A stretch of 57,500 nt of DNA, taken from positions 185,984 through 243,483 of the forward strand of contig CAUYUJ010006302.1 in the NCBI GenBank assembly GCA_963575745.1. The letters are read 5' to 3'. The stretch is from Prorocentrum cordatum (Eukaryota > Sar > Dinophyceae > Prorocentrales > Prorocentraceae). Both the position numbers and the translations under genes were made by a program. This document shows positions 39,942 through 50,400 of this stretch, piece by piece. Each line of letters begins with the position of its first letter. Positions within the stretch are counted from its first letter, which is position 1. Under the pieces are notes generated by a model that was given only the letters and a program-made list of their open reading frames with translations, was not told where the DNA came from and did not search any database.

Positions 39942-42900
39942 CATGATTTTTTGTTGGTTGTTCTGTTGTCGCGGTTACTGTTGGCACGTGCTTCGATTTC
40001 ACATGTATCGCGTTCTCGTGGGGTTGCTTCATTGCCACTTGCAGAGCGTCTCCCGCAGACCTTCCCTTCGACGTGCTGGCGCGAGACCGAGTGGCGTGCC
40101 TGCGCGGCGCGGCCTGTTTAACACGACGCGCGCGCGCAGTTCAGAGGAGTTTGCATTCGTAGCCGCCTGATTGTTGCGGCACCGCGCCATATTTTATTGC
40201 GCGGCGCGTAACGCCCTTTTCGGATGCAATTTGCGCGTGTTTTGCATGGGCGGATCGCCTTGGCGCAGCGATGCTTCGCGCGGCGTGGTTCGGCCGCTTT
40301 TGCGCGATGATGCGCCCGTGTGCGTGTGTGTTGTCAGAGCGGCTCTGCGTGACGGCGTGTCCAGTAGCGATTACCATGCCGTTAAGTTTGTTCCTCGTGG
40401 GCACGCGGGCCCCCCGCCCCTTTTCCCTTCTTCGCGGCACGCCAAATTGTTGGAGTGTCTATAAGTTTGTTTCGTTGGGCGCTTGCGCATGTGATTTTTT
40501 TGTGAGCATTGTTCATTTGTTGTCCACCTTTCGCGCGACCTCTTCTGGTTGCTTTCCCCCTCGTCCACTCGCATTATGTTTTGATGGTGTTTTATTGCGC
40601 ACGTCTCAAAGTGGAGGGCCCGGTCCGCTCGTGGAGGGCGCGACATTGTTGACAAATCATACGCGTCGCGCGGTTGTGGTAGAAACCACGGCGCGTGCGC
40701 CATGCCGATCTGTTCGCGGCAAGTCCCGCGCACCGCGACCGCGCAGCACTCGGCGTGGCGAGTCTTCGAGCACCGCCACGAAAGCCATAACGCGCGACAT
40801 GTCGTCGCCCATAGCCTTGCAAGGGCCGCAACATGTGACGCGCTCTTCCGCGCCGCTTCGGGGCGCACTCCTTCGTCTACGTCGTCGCCCTCCCCCTTCC
40901 CACGTCCCCCATGTTGTCACCCTCCCTTCTTCCATTTCGTTCTCCTTGTCTCATTATTGCGTCTCCTGGGGTTCTCACGTGGCACACATGGACAACATGT
41001 GGTATGTCATGGGTTACTGTCGGGTTGTCATGGGGGCCTCCTGGGACACTCTTGAGTCGTATATGGGGCCACCTGGGACATTAGGGGCCCTCTTGGGCCG
41101 TCGTGAGTTGCCTGGGGGGTATCTTGGTGCCGTCTTGGGCCGCGTTCGCCTCCATGCTGGTTTTCTTGCTTTGCCTGGGTTGGGTCTTCAGTTACCCCCA
41201 ACCCCACTAGGTCTGGTACCAGACCTCCCTTCCACCTCCAACAGGTCTGGTGGGATGCCCCCCTTCCACGTCGACCAGACCTCCCAGCGGGCCCTCCTCC
41301 GGCGAGGTGGAGGGGGCCTCCACCAGACTTCCTCTGGTTATCCTGGAGACCTCCCCCTGATCCCCCCGAGGGCTTGGGGAGGCCTTCCGGAGGCTTCCCT
41401 TGGTTTCCACAAGGTGTGGCGAGAGGCTTCCCACGGCCCCTGGGAGCACCAGGCGAGGCCTCCCCCAGGCTTCCGGGGCGACCAGGGGAGGTCTCTGGGA
41501 GGCTTCCCCTGGTTCACCTGGAAGCCTCCGATGAGAGTTCCCGCAGGGGGGAGGTCTCTTGTGGGAGGCTTTCGGGAGGACCAGGGGAAGCTTCCAGGAG
41601 ACCTCACTTGGTCCTCCACCAAGTTTCCCCCCAGCGCCCCGGGAGGACCAGGGGAGGCCTCCCCTGGTCTCCCCGGGAGGTTCCCTTTGGAGGGAGCCCT
41701 GCCAGATTTCGAGGTCTGGGGGAGGCTCCCGGACCCTGGTCTTCGGGGAGGATTCCCAGCAGGCTTGCAAGGACCAGGAAAAGCTTCTGGGAGACCCCCC
41801 AGCCCCCTTCTGGAAGTTTGCGGGAGGCCCCCAAAAGGACCAGGGGAGGTCCCCCGGCGGTCTCCCCCCAGATTCCAGGAGGTCGTCAGGACACCGCTAG
41901 GAGGCTTACTCTTCGGGGCCCTGAGGCCAGTGGATCACCGGATGCAGTGCAGCTACGGTGGCGACGGCAGCAGAGTCGCGTTCAGCCTCGGCGAAACATT
42001 TGCCGCGCGTTTCCAAGCTGGGTGGCTGGTTGGGGGCCTCCGACGGCCACGCCGGGACGTTTGAACTTTGGGTCTTTCCGCTCCAAGAAAACATGGTGGA
42101 CGTAAGGAAACTTCTGGTTCCTTAATAAATGCCCCCCGGGGGGCCTCGATGGTCCCAAAGTGCGAGACATCTGTCGATCCACCAAATTTAATAAGGAATT
42201 CCCGGGGTCCCAAGTAAGGTCCTTACTTGGGTGCCTGGCGGTCCCAGAATTCAGGGCCTTACTTGGGTCCTCGGCGGTCACTGGTCCCACAGGTTCCACA
42301 GGTCCCACGTGTCCCAGATGTCCCACAGGTCCCATAGGTCCCACGGGTCCCGCAGGTCTCGAAGGTCTCGCCGGTCCCGCAGGTCCCGCAGGTCCCGCAG
42401 GTCCCACAGGCCGCACAGGTGCCACAGGTGCCACAGGTCCCGGAGGTCCCGCAGGTCCCGCAGGTCCCACAGGTCCCACAGGTCCCTCAGGCCCAACAGA
42501 TCCCACCGGTCCCAAGGTCTTGCAGGTGTCACAGGTCCCGCAGGTCCCACAGGTCCCACAGGTCCTACAGGTCTTACAGGTCCCACAGGACCCACAAGTC
42601 GCAAAGAAGGTGCCAAAGGTCCCACAGGTCTCGCAGGTCCTACAGGTCCCACACGTCCCACAGGTCCCAAGGGTCCCACAGGCCTCGCGGGCCCCACAGG
42701 TCCCACAGGCCCCACAGGTCCCACATGTTTCACATGTCCCATAGGTTCCACAGGTTCCGCAGGTCCCGCGTGTCGCGCAGGTCTCGCAGGTAACGCAGGC
42801 CCCGCAGGCCCCGCAGGTCCCGCAGGTCCCACTGGGTCCCACAGGTCCCACAGGTCCTACAGGTCCCACAAGCCCCACAGGTCCCGCAGGCCCCACAGGA

Positions 42901-44306
42901 TCCACAGGGTCCGTAGGTCCCACAGGTCTCGCAGGTCGCGCAGGACCCGCCAGTCCCGCATACTCCATAGGCCCCGCAGGCCCCGCAGGTCCCACAGGTC
43001 CCACATGCAGGTCCCGCACGTCCCACAGGTTCCGCAGGCCCCACGGGTCTTACAGGTTTTAAAGGTCTCGCAGGTCCCGCATGTCCCGCAATTCCCACAG
43101 GTCCCGTAGGTCCCAGAGGACCCATAGGTCCAACAGGTCCCACAGGACCCGCAGGTCCCGCAGGTCCGCAGGTGCCACAGGTCCCACAGGTATGAATGAC
43201 CCCACAGGTTTCACAGGTTCTCGCAGGTCCACCGGTCGCACATGTCCCGCAGGTCCCGCAGCTCTCACAGGTCCCACAGGTTCCGCAGGTCTCCCAGGTC
43301 CCTCAGGTCCAACAGGTCCCACAGGCCCCCCGGGTCCCACATGTCCCGCAGGTCCGACAGGTCCCGCCGCCAGCACAGGTCCCACGAGTCCCACAAGTCC
43401 CGCAGGTCGCGCAGGTCCCACAAATCCCACAGGCCCAGCATATCCCACATGTCCCACAAGTCCCACATGCCCCACATGTCCCACAGGTCCTACAAGTCCC
43501 GCAAGCCCCGCAGGCCTCGTAGGTCTGGCAAGTCCCGCAGGCCCCGCAAGTCCCAGTCCCCCCAGGTCCCACATGCCCCGAAGGCCCCACAGGTCCCACA
43601 GGCCCGATAGGGCTTACAGGTCCTACAAGGGCCACGGGGTCCGCAGGTCCCGCAGGTTCCGCAGGACCCGCAGGTCCCACAGGTTTCGCAGGTCGCGCAG
43701 GTCCCGCATGTCCCACACGTCCCACAGGCGACGCATGCCCCACAGGCCCCTCAGGCCCTACAGGTCCCACAGGCCCCACAGGTCCACCCAGCCCCTCCGG
43801 TCCCACAGGTCCCACAGGTCCCACATGTCGCGCCGGTCCCGCAGGCCCCGCAAGTTCCGCAGGTCCCACGGGGCCTACAGGTGCCACAGGCGCCACAGGT
43901 CCCACTGGTATCGCAGGTCCTGCAGGTCCCACAGGTCCTACGAGTCCCTCAGGTCCTACAGGTCCGACAGGTCAGGCAGGTGTCGCAGGTGGCGCAAGCC
44001 CCGCAGGTCCCACAGGTCCCACAGGTCTCGCAGGGACGACAAGTTTTGCAATTTCGAAGGCCCCACAGGTCCCACCAGGCCCACGCGTCCCACAGGTCCC
44101 AAGGGTCCCACAGGTCTCGCAGGTCCCTCGGGTCCCACAGCTACCGCAGCCCGCACAGCTCCCACAAGTTCCACAGGGCTCACGCTCCCAACATTTCTCC
44201 CAATTCCGGCAGGTTCCACAGGTCCCGCAGGTCCCACAGGTCACCTTTGGTGTTATTAAGATGGTTCCTGGGGTGATGCTTGCAAGGCGAAGGCGCGTGT
44301 AATTGC
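39942..44306. other. 4.3-kb non-coding interruption within the element
   Basis: Between the Gag core and the zinc knuckle. 39942-41040 has no repeat or gene I can name. 41040-41920 is rich in repeated GGAGGCTTCC and CCAGGGGAGGCC phrases. 42260-44250 is a 9-bp minisatellite. Long open frames exist on both strands but are repeat artefacts. It is most simply an insertion that splits the gag gene; exact ends are not determined. Confidence 0.55.
42260..44250. repeat. 9-bp minisatellite (GTCCCACAG), about 2 kb
   Basis: More than 200 units of GTCCCACAG and variants (GTCCCGCAG, GTCTCGCAG, GTCCTACAG, GCCCCACAG). A period of three codons makes every frame open: Gly-Pro-Thr collagen-like or Arg-Ser-His-like on plus, Val-Gly-Pro or Trp-Asp-Leu on minus. 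Every unit begins GT and ends AG. Confidence 0.9.
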
Positions 44307-45560
44307 ATGCGCTCCGCGCAGTGCAGAGTGAACCGTGAGTGCAAGTGCGAAACGCTGCCATGTAAATTTGGGATTGCGCCCGTCCTGGAATATTTTTGTG
44401 AACTTGCGGTTGCGGTGGTTTCCATCGTGGTCAAGCCCGCCCTCGGGCACAACCTCTGGGGCCAAGCGGAGTCATCCGCTCAAGGGTCTCAGCCACCCTC
44501 ACCGTTTGAATCTGGCACTGACGCAGATACCTCATCTGACGATGAGCACAATGGCATAGTCTCTGCTGGTAATGACTATCCAGCGGATGACACTCACCTT
44601 TCTGAACAACAAAGAGCGGAAGCCGCTTTTATGGCTTATCGCAAATCAAAACGCCGTTGGAGGCGCTTTATGAAGAAACCAGTCAGAAAAGTGAGACGTG
44701 CAGTGCGCCGACATTTCAAACGATATGGAAAGGGTCGTGGCAAAGGGGGTCGCAGACGCCGTATGCATGGTAGGGGTATTACTGCTTTCCTCACGTCCTT
44801 AACTGATATAGTTTTTGAAGAAGTTCTTATCGGAGGCAAAGGTCGGGGTCACAGGCGGACCTCTGGTAAGGGAAAAGGGCGGAGGGGCAACCCTAGGGGC
44901 GCTTCTGGCAATACTATGAAGTGTCATACATGCGGTAGTACAGAGCATTTGCGCGATCAATGCCCGAAAGGGAAAGGAAAGGGATCCGTACATTTGGCTC
45001 AAAACTCTTTTATGGATGACATAGACTACATTGACTACGAGTTTTACGTCAATCCAGAAGCGGCTCCCGCCGCGGGCTCCTCCACGTATTACGTGATGGC
45101 CCGCTACGCTGAAGTGACCGTAGCCCTGGAAGACTACGCGGTGACCCTCTTCGACGAGTTCCACGGCTGGGGCGAAGTCGACGAGGTCGCGTTCAATGCC
45201 TGGTTCGGTCTTCCAGCGGGGCCACCCGCCGACGACGAGATCTCCGATGCTGAGACCGTCCCGGCGACCGAGGAAGAGCTCGCCGCCGCGCTGGCACCGC
45301 AGGTGATTGGCATGCCGTTGCTGCCAGATCTTCCGCGAGCTGGCTCGGAAGCGGGAGACGCTGATGACGAAATGCGGGGCCATCCCGCGTATTCTGACTC
45401 TGAAGCGGCCGAAGAGGACTATAAGGACATGCTCCAAGAGCAGGTCGCAGAAGCAATCCGGCTCCTGAGTGCGCCAGCACATCAGCAGATAACCATGAAC
45501 GACCTGCTGTCGCGCCCAGGGGCCGCAAGGCTGCGTCCAAAACCTGGATTCGGACATGTC
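44307..45560 (+). CDS. Zinc-knuckle (nucleocapsid-like) part of the polyprotein
   Basis: The first ATG is at 44307. An acidic segment (TDADTSSDDEH) precedes a highly basic stretch, KSKRRWRRFMKKPVRKVRRA, and glycine/arginine/lysine repeats. Then comes a CCHC zinc knuckle at 44922-44963, CHTCGSTEHLRDQC (C-x2-C-x4-H-x4-C). This is the RNA-binding nucleocapsid signature. An acidic C-terminal part follows. Hairpin repeats at 44466, 45060 and 45216. The frame remains open to 45845, but from about 45540 the sequence makes sense in the next frame (SAPQMLTALRALAGSPAEV), so a frameshift lies near an A4 run at 45539-45542. Confidence 0.75.
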
Positions 45561-47406
45561 GGCACCTCAGATGCTGACAGCACTCCGGGCTCTAGCGGGG
45601 TCACCCGCCGAAGTGACGCCAGCCACAGCAGCGGGGCCGCCCGCTTGGTCCATGGATGTATTCATGCAGGGCTGCGACCAGATGGACCTCAACGACCTCA
45701 CGATGGAGCAGCTAAACGACGTCGGGTACTTCCGAAGCCCGTATCAGCACGTATTCATGGTCCAGGACAGCTCAGAGGACTCGGAGGACATGCGCCATGC
45801 CAAGAGGGACAGACGACCATCGCCTCCCCGAGACTCAGAGCATGACGATCAAAGGCCCATGGAACGTGACAGTGCGTCAGCGGGGCCAGCCCGCAGGAGG
45901 AGCCGTTCAGCTCCCCGACGCCCTGCGCATGATGCATCGGGCTACCCGTACAGTACGGAGCACTCCGTCGGTGTATCCGCTCAGTACGTGCCGGAGTGGT
46001 ACATCAATTGGTACCCCGGCTACTCGATGGACGTGATCCGCCACTGGTATTCTAAGGAGTACTGCACCAAAAGGGACGAATCTGGCATGATAATACGTAC
46101 CAAGGGTGGCAAGACCAAAACGCCAGAGGCTTGGGACAAAAGGGCTAAGAAACAGGAGATCATCAACGATCGCAAGACATACAGGAAACAAGTATGTCAA
46201 TGCGAGCCCTTCAAAGGTCACATGCGCAGCTGTCCAATGGACCGCCCCTCCAGGAGTCCTCATCACGGTGAGACCCCGTGGAATTGGTCTCATGGAGATG
46301 ACGCTGGCAACGTCCATGATCCTAACAAGGAGGTCCCTGGAGGAGGAAAGCGCATCACTGAAGCCGATCGCGTCCCTATGACCGAGGAGGTTGCCAACGC
46401 TGTCAGGGAAAATTGGGTGCAGCTTCCCAATGACCATCGCCTCAAGGAATGGAACCGCCGATTCCATAAAGAGGCGGGGTCACCCGCAGAATCCAGCAAA
46501 GAAGCGGGGTCACCCGCAGACGCGGCGCCAGCCGCTGGGTCCGCGGACGAAGATTGGATAGCTGTTGCATCTGCTGCCGGATCCGCCGCCGGCGCTGACC
46601 AAACCGAACTGAATGAAGAATGGGCGGCGGAAGACGGCTCAGAGAATCCATTCCCTGATGGGTGCGCCTGCTGGTGCTACAGCTCCTCGGCACAGAAGTG
46701 GTTTTGCACAAGGGTTATTCACCGCCACGAAAATGGCAAGTACAAGCTGGCCATAAAAGGCACTGCCGACATCGACCAGATGAGGCAGATCATCCATGAT
46801 CATGGCCAGCCGGAAGGCCCTCCTAAGGACCCTCCTGGTCCACAACCAGGTAAGGGCAGCAGACCACCTCCAAGACCTGAAGCCGACTCCTCGTCTTCAC
46901 CGACTCCTGCGAAGAGGCACCCGTCCAAGAGCCCAGAAGACACACGGGGGCGTGCGAAGGCCAGAGGGATCGCCAAGAAGGACGACCCTAAGCAGGGAGA
47001 GCCTACCGGCCCGTCCGTGACGGAGAGGAGGAAGGCTTTTGCTGGACCATCGACCCCGATGCCACCGGCGGCCCAAGGCGATATCAAGGACGAAGTTCGC
47101 GACCAGCCTAAGGCAGCCTTCCGAGGTGACTGGGCTCCAACTCTGCATCAGCCGCGCCTTGTACCACGACCAGGTTCGGCACGAATGAAAGCACAGCCGA
47201 AGCCCGAAGCTGGGATGAGGTCGGTGCGGGCAGAAGCAGCCGCCAAAGCTAAGGGGGACAAGAGCTCTGCGGGGCCACCCGCTAAAGCGGCGCCAGCTGC
47301 AGCAGCGGGGACACCCGCAGAAAGCACTTTTTTCAAGAGAAGAACGCTTCGGAGCCCTCAAAGAATTTGGCGACCGACAGAAACTAGCCGACGTTGCAGT
47401 GGCTGA
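45556..47406 (+). CDS. Polyprotein segment of unknown function
   Basis: About 600 residues continuing the zinc-knuckle frame after a frameshift. Visible: Arg/Ser-rich region with many charged residues; VPEWYINWYPGYSMDVIRHW; a Cys/His cluster CQCEPFKGHMRSC; and GCACWCYSSSAQKWFCTRVI, Trp- and Cys-rich. I recognise no domain. Eleven or more hairpin repeats lie between 45595 and 47318, encoding AGSPA, AGPPA, AGTPA and AAPAA. At a T6 run (47326-47331) the protein-like reading moves to the next frame, ALKEFGDRQKLADVAV, which leads into the following frame. Confidence 0.6.
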   Translation: MSAPQMLTALRALAGSPAEVTPATAAGPPAWSMDVFMQGCDQMDLNDLTMEQLNDVGYFRSPYQHVFMVQDSSEDSEDMRHAKRDRRPSPPRDSEHDDQRPMERDSASAGPARRRSRSAPRRPAHDASGYPYSTEHSVGVSAQYVPEWYINWYPGYSMDVIRHWYSKEYCTKRDESGMIIRTKGGKTKTPEAWDKRAKKQEIINDRKTYRKQVCQCEPFKGHMRSCPMDRPSRSPHHGETPWNWSHGDDAGNVHDPNKEVPGGGKRITEADRVPMTEEVANAVRENWVQLPNDHRLKEWNRRFHKEAGSPAESSKEAGSPADAAPAAGSADEDWIAVASAAGSAAGADQTELNEEWAAEDGSENPFPDGCACWCYSSSAQKWFCTRVIHRHENGKYKLAIKGTADIDQMRQIIHDHGQPEGPPKDPPGPQPGKGSRPPPRPEADSSSSPTPAKRHPSKSPEDTRGRAKARGIAKKDDPKQGEPTGPSVTERRKAFAGPSTPMPPAAQGDIKDEVRDQPKAAFRGDWAPTLHQPRLVPRPGSARMKAQPKPEAGMRSVRAEAAAKAKGDKSSAGPPAKAAPAAAAGTPAESTFFKRRTLRSPQRIWRPTETSRRCSG

Positions 47407-50400
47407 CCAAGGTCACCCGCACCCTGGCGCGGAGTCATCCGCTGGAGCTGCCTCGTCAGCCGCAGGTTCTGCAGGGCCACCCGTTAAAGCGGCGCCAGCT
47501 GCATTAGCGGGGCCACCCGTTAAAGCGCCGCCAGCTGCATTAGCGGGGCCACCCGCACGCTGGCAGCCAGCGATGTCTGTTCTTAGGAACATCCCTCTGG
47601 GAGCCATTGAATATTGGCAAGGCATTGAAGGCAAAGGCCCGAAGCGCACCATAAACCCACGAGTCACTCGAGACGATACAGATCGATGCGAGGTCATTAA
47701 TTGCCCTGATCGTCGTAACTTCGAGTGCCGCAACGACTGGGAACGTGAACAACAAGCCGTGGGAAATATGTTGCGAGACAGGCCGCCATTGCGCGTCGCG
47801 CAGCACAGGGCAGAGCTCATGAAGGTCATGGAGAGGTTCGGCACGGATCCGACTCTGCCGCGCGATGGGCAAATGACCAAGGTGTCAATATGGTTCTCTA
47901 CAGCCCTACGCCATAGTCCGTATTGGAAGGATGGATTCAGCCGACACTTCGAAAAGATTAGCACTTTCGATCCATACGATGGCTGGGTTGTTGTTGACGA
48001 TTTGCTGACAAACTGGACTGAAAATGATCAGTGGAAAGGCTATCGTGACATGCACGAGGTGCTGATCAAGGGCAGGCCCCACACGTCATGCGTGTATTGG
48101 GTTCTGCTAAACTGCTGTGAGATGATTGACAATCACGGCATGCAGAAGGGCAGGCTCCAGATGAAGTGCGTTGATGACAGCATGCTGCTGCCTCCCAGGT
48201 TCCGATCAACGGCACGCAGGCCACAGTACTTCATCAGAGCCACGAACGGCCACAGTAGTCCAGGCATCCATTGTCCCGAGTCGCTTTATAAGCCGATCGC
48301 AACATGGATGAAAGAACCAGACGACCCAGTATATTTCATCCACGGGACACAGTGGGAATATGTCAAGGACATCCTTGCTAATGGCCTTTCATGCCTCGCA
48401 CAGGACAACCCTAAAAGGAAGGGGGGGCGCCAATTTGTACACGGCTGCCCCTACCTCCCGGGCGACCCGAGGATTCAATCGGGCATCCGTCCTGACTCGG
48501 AGGTGCTCATATTCTGCAGCATCAACAAGATGCTGTCCAGTGGCTTTTCCCTATGGAGGTCAGCAAATGACATCGTCATGACACGGGGCCACGACGGCCG
48601 CATACCGCCCGATCATATCCTCCAGATTGTGAGCATTGCAAAATATCGGGTCGGTGAAGCCTGGAGCAATCCGCTGGCGTATGACAAATCGCGGAAGCGG
48701 GGCCAACCCGCAGACAGGATTCGCACCGATGACTACCTGCCACTTAAACTATGTGACAAAACTCTGGGTGTAATGGAAGATCACGCCATGTACCTAAAGG
48801 GATGGTCTAAGACGGACGGTCGCCCATTCAACTTGATCATGACCGAGCAAGATGTTGCTCCACGACCGTACGACACACAGACAGTCCTCATGATAAATGC
48901 CCAGGAAGACGAGGTCATGCCTGAGGCGGGGCCACCCGCAGGTGCGGGGACACCCGCGGTAGACACCTCGGACGGTTCATGGCAACAAGTGGTCACACCA
49001 GTAGCAACGGTAGCATCTCCTTGGAGGCCGGATCAGCAGGCATGGGTCCAGGCCCTGAACAGCTACCTGACACCAGCCGACGTTTCTGGGCTGACCGATC
49101 AGCTATATCGTGCAGACCCGTGGGCAGTGCATACAGGTATCCAAGACGCACAGCAGAGGAACCTGCGCACTCCTGCGGGGCCACCAGGCGTCCTAGGACC
49201 ACAGCCACAACGCCCTCCGCAGCAGACTGGAGGTGCGAGGTTTGTCCCTATGGGCGGCTCAGATGGTGGCTCGCCGTTTCGGACTCCGCCGTCTGAAACG
49301 AGCGAGAACAGCTTGTGGCAAAGACTCCAGGCGATTCGCGGGAATCCGGCACTCGCAGCAGCACTCCAAGCAACCACTCCCTTTGGCACTCCGAGGGGTA
49401 GTGAAGGAGGAGTGGCTGCGGGGTCACCCGCCGAGCGAACGCCTGCGGAGCCACCCGCTCAAGCGGGGCCACCCGCTGACGGACAGCAAGGTTCAGACTA
49501 CGAACGTCGGGCAGCCAACTTAAGAGCACAGGCTACTTTTCTGCAGCAACAAGCTGATAGAGTGCCCAGCCTGTTGCGGAACCGCAACATAGATGTTACG
49601 AATCATGGCGACTTTCGGCCTCTCTGGAGCTGGACTTCTGAATATGCTCCAAATGCTGATCCCACGAATCCATATCGACAGGTGTTTATTCCAGGAATAG
49701 CATCACACCCGATATATGGATGGGACAATCACGGTCCAGCAGAGGCACAGGCCATGGGCGCGCCGATGTACCCGGAGTACTACGCGCAGATGAATAACTC
49801 TCCTATGATTGCGGGGCCACCTGCGAACGAATACACTCGGAATCTAGCCAATGAGATGTTTCGTTTGCAGTTTACACGAGCGGTCGATGCGCAGTCTATG
49901 CCGCACTGCGCCTACATGCCCACGCCGACGGACCCCGAGACCGTAGTTCAGCCAGCTGGTCTCGCGGTGCCAGCCGCTATGGGCAACGTGCCAGACTACA
50001 TTCGCGACGTGCATAACACGCAGCAAGCGATACTGGCATCCAGGCAGCAGGCTCGGGACAACACCAGGCTGCGCCAACAGCGCGCGATCCAGAGAAGGAT
50101 TGAGCGTGAGACCCAAGCGGGGACACCCGCAGAAGCGGGGCCACCCGCTGAACGGCCAGACAGACGGCCGCCACCGACGCCATATCGGGAGGGCGAAACC
50201 ACTTTCGAGCGCCAAGCTCGGACTCGCCCTGACGTGCCTGCTCCAGTCATTTCAGACTACAACTTCACACAGTGCCCAATCTGCATGGACAACTACGAGA
50301 TGGGCACTACAGTGTGGAGACTGGCGTGTGGGCACTTCTTTCACGATATATGCTGGGATCGTGTTGCACAGCAGCACGTCCGCAATCAGCGGCCAGGTGC

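Noticed and set aside
40271-42064. 597-residue open frame
   Set aside because: Pro/Gly/Ser/Arg-rich, overlapped by equally long frames on both strands, composed of GGAGGCTTCC-type repeats; no domain.
42260-44250. CRISPR-like array
   Set aside because: Units are 9 bp with no spacers; it is a minisatellite in a eukaryotic-type sequence.
42231-44259. Collagen-like proteins (Gly-Pro-Thr repeats) on both strands
   Set aside because: They are translations of a 9-bp minisatellite open in every frame; no signal peptide, flanking domain or frame preference.
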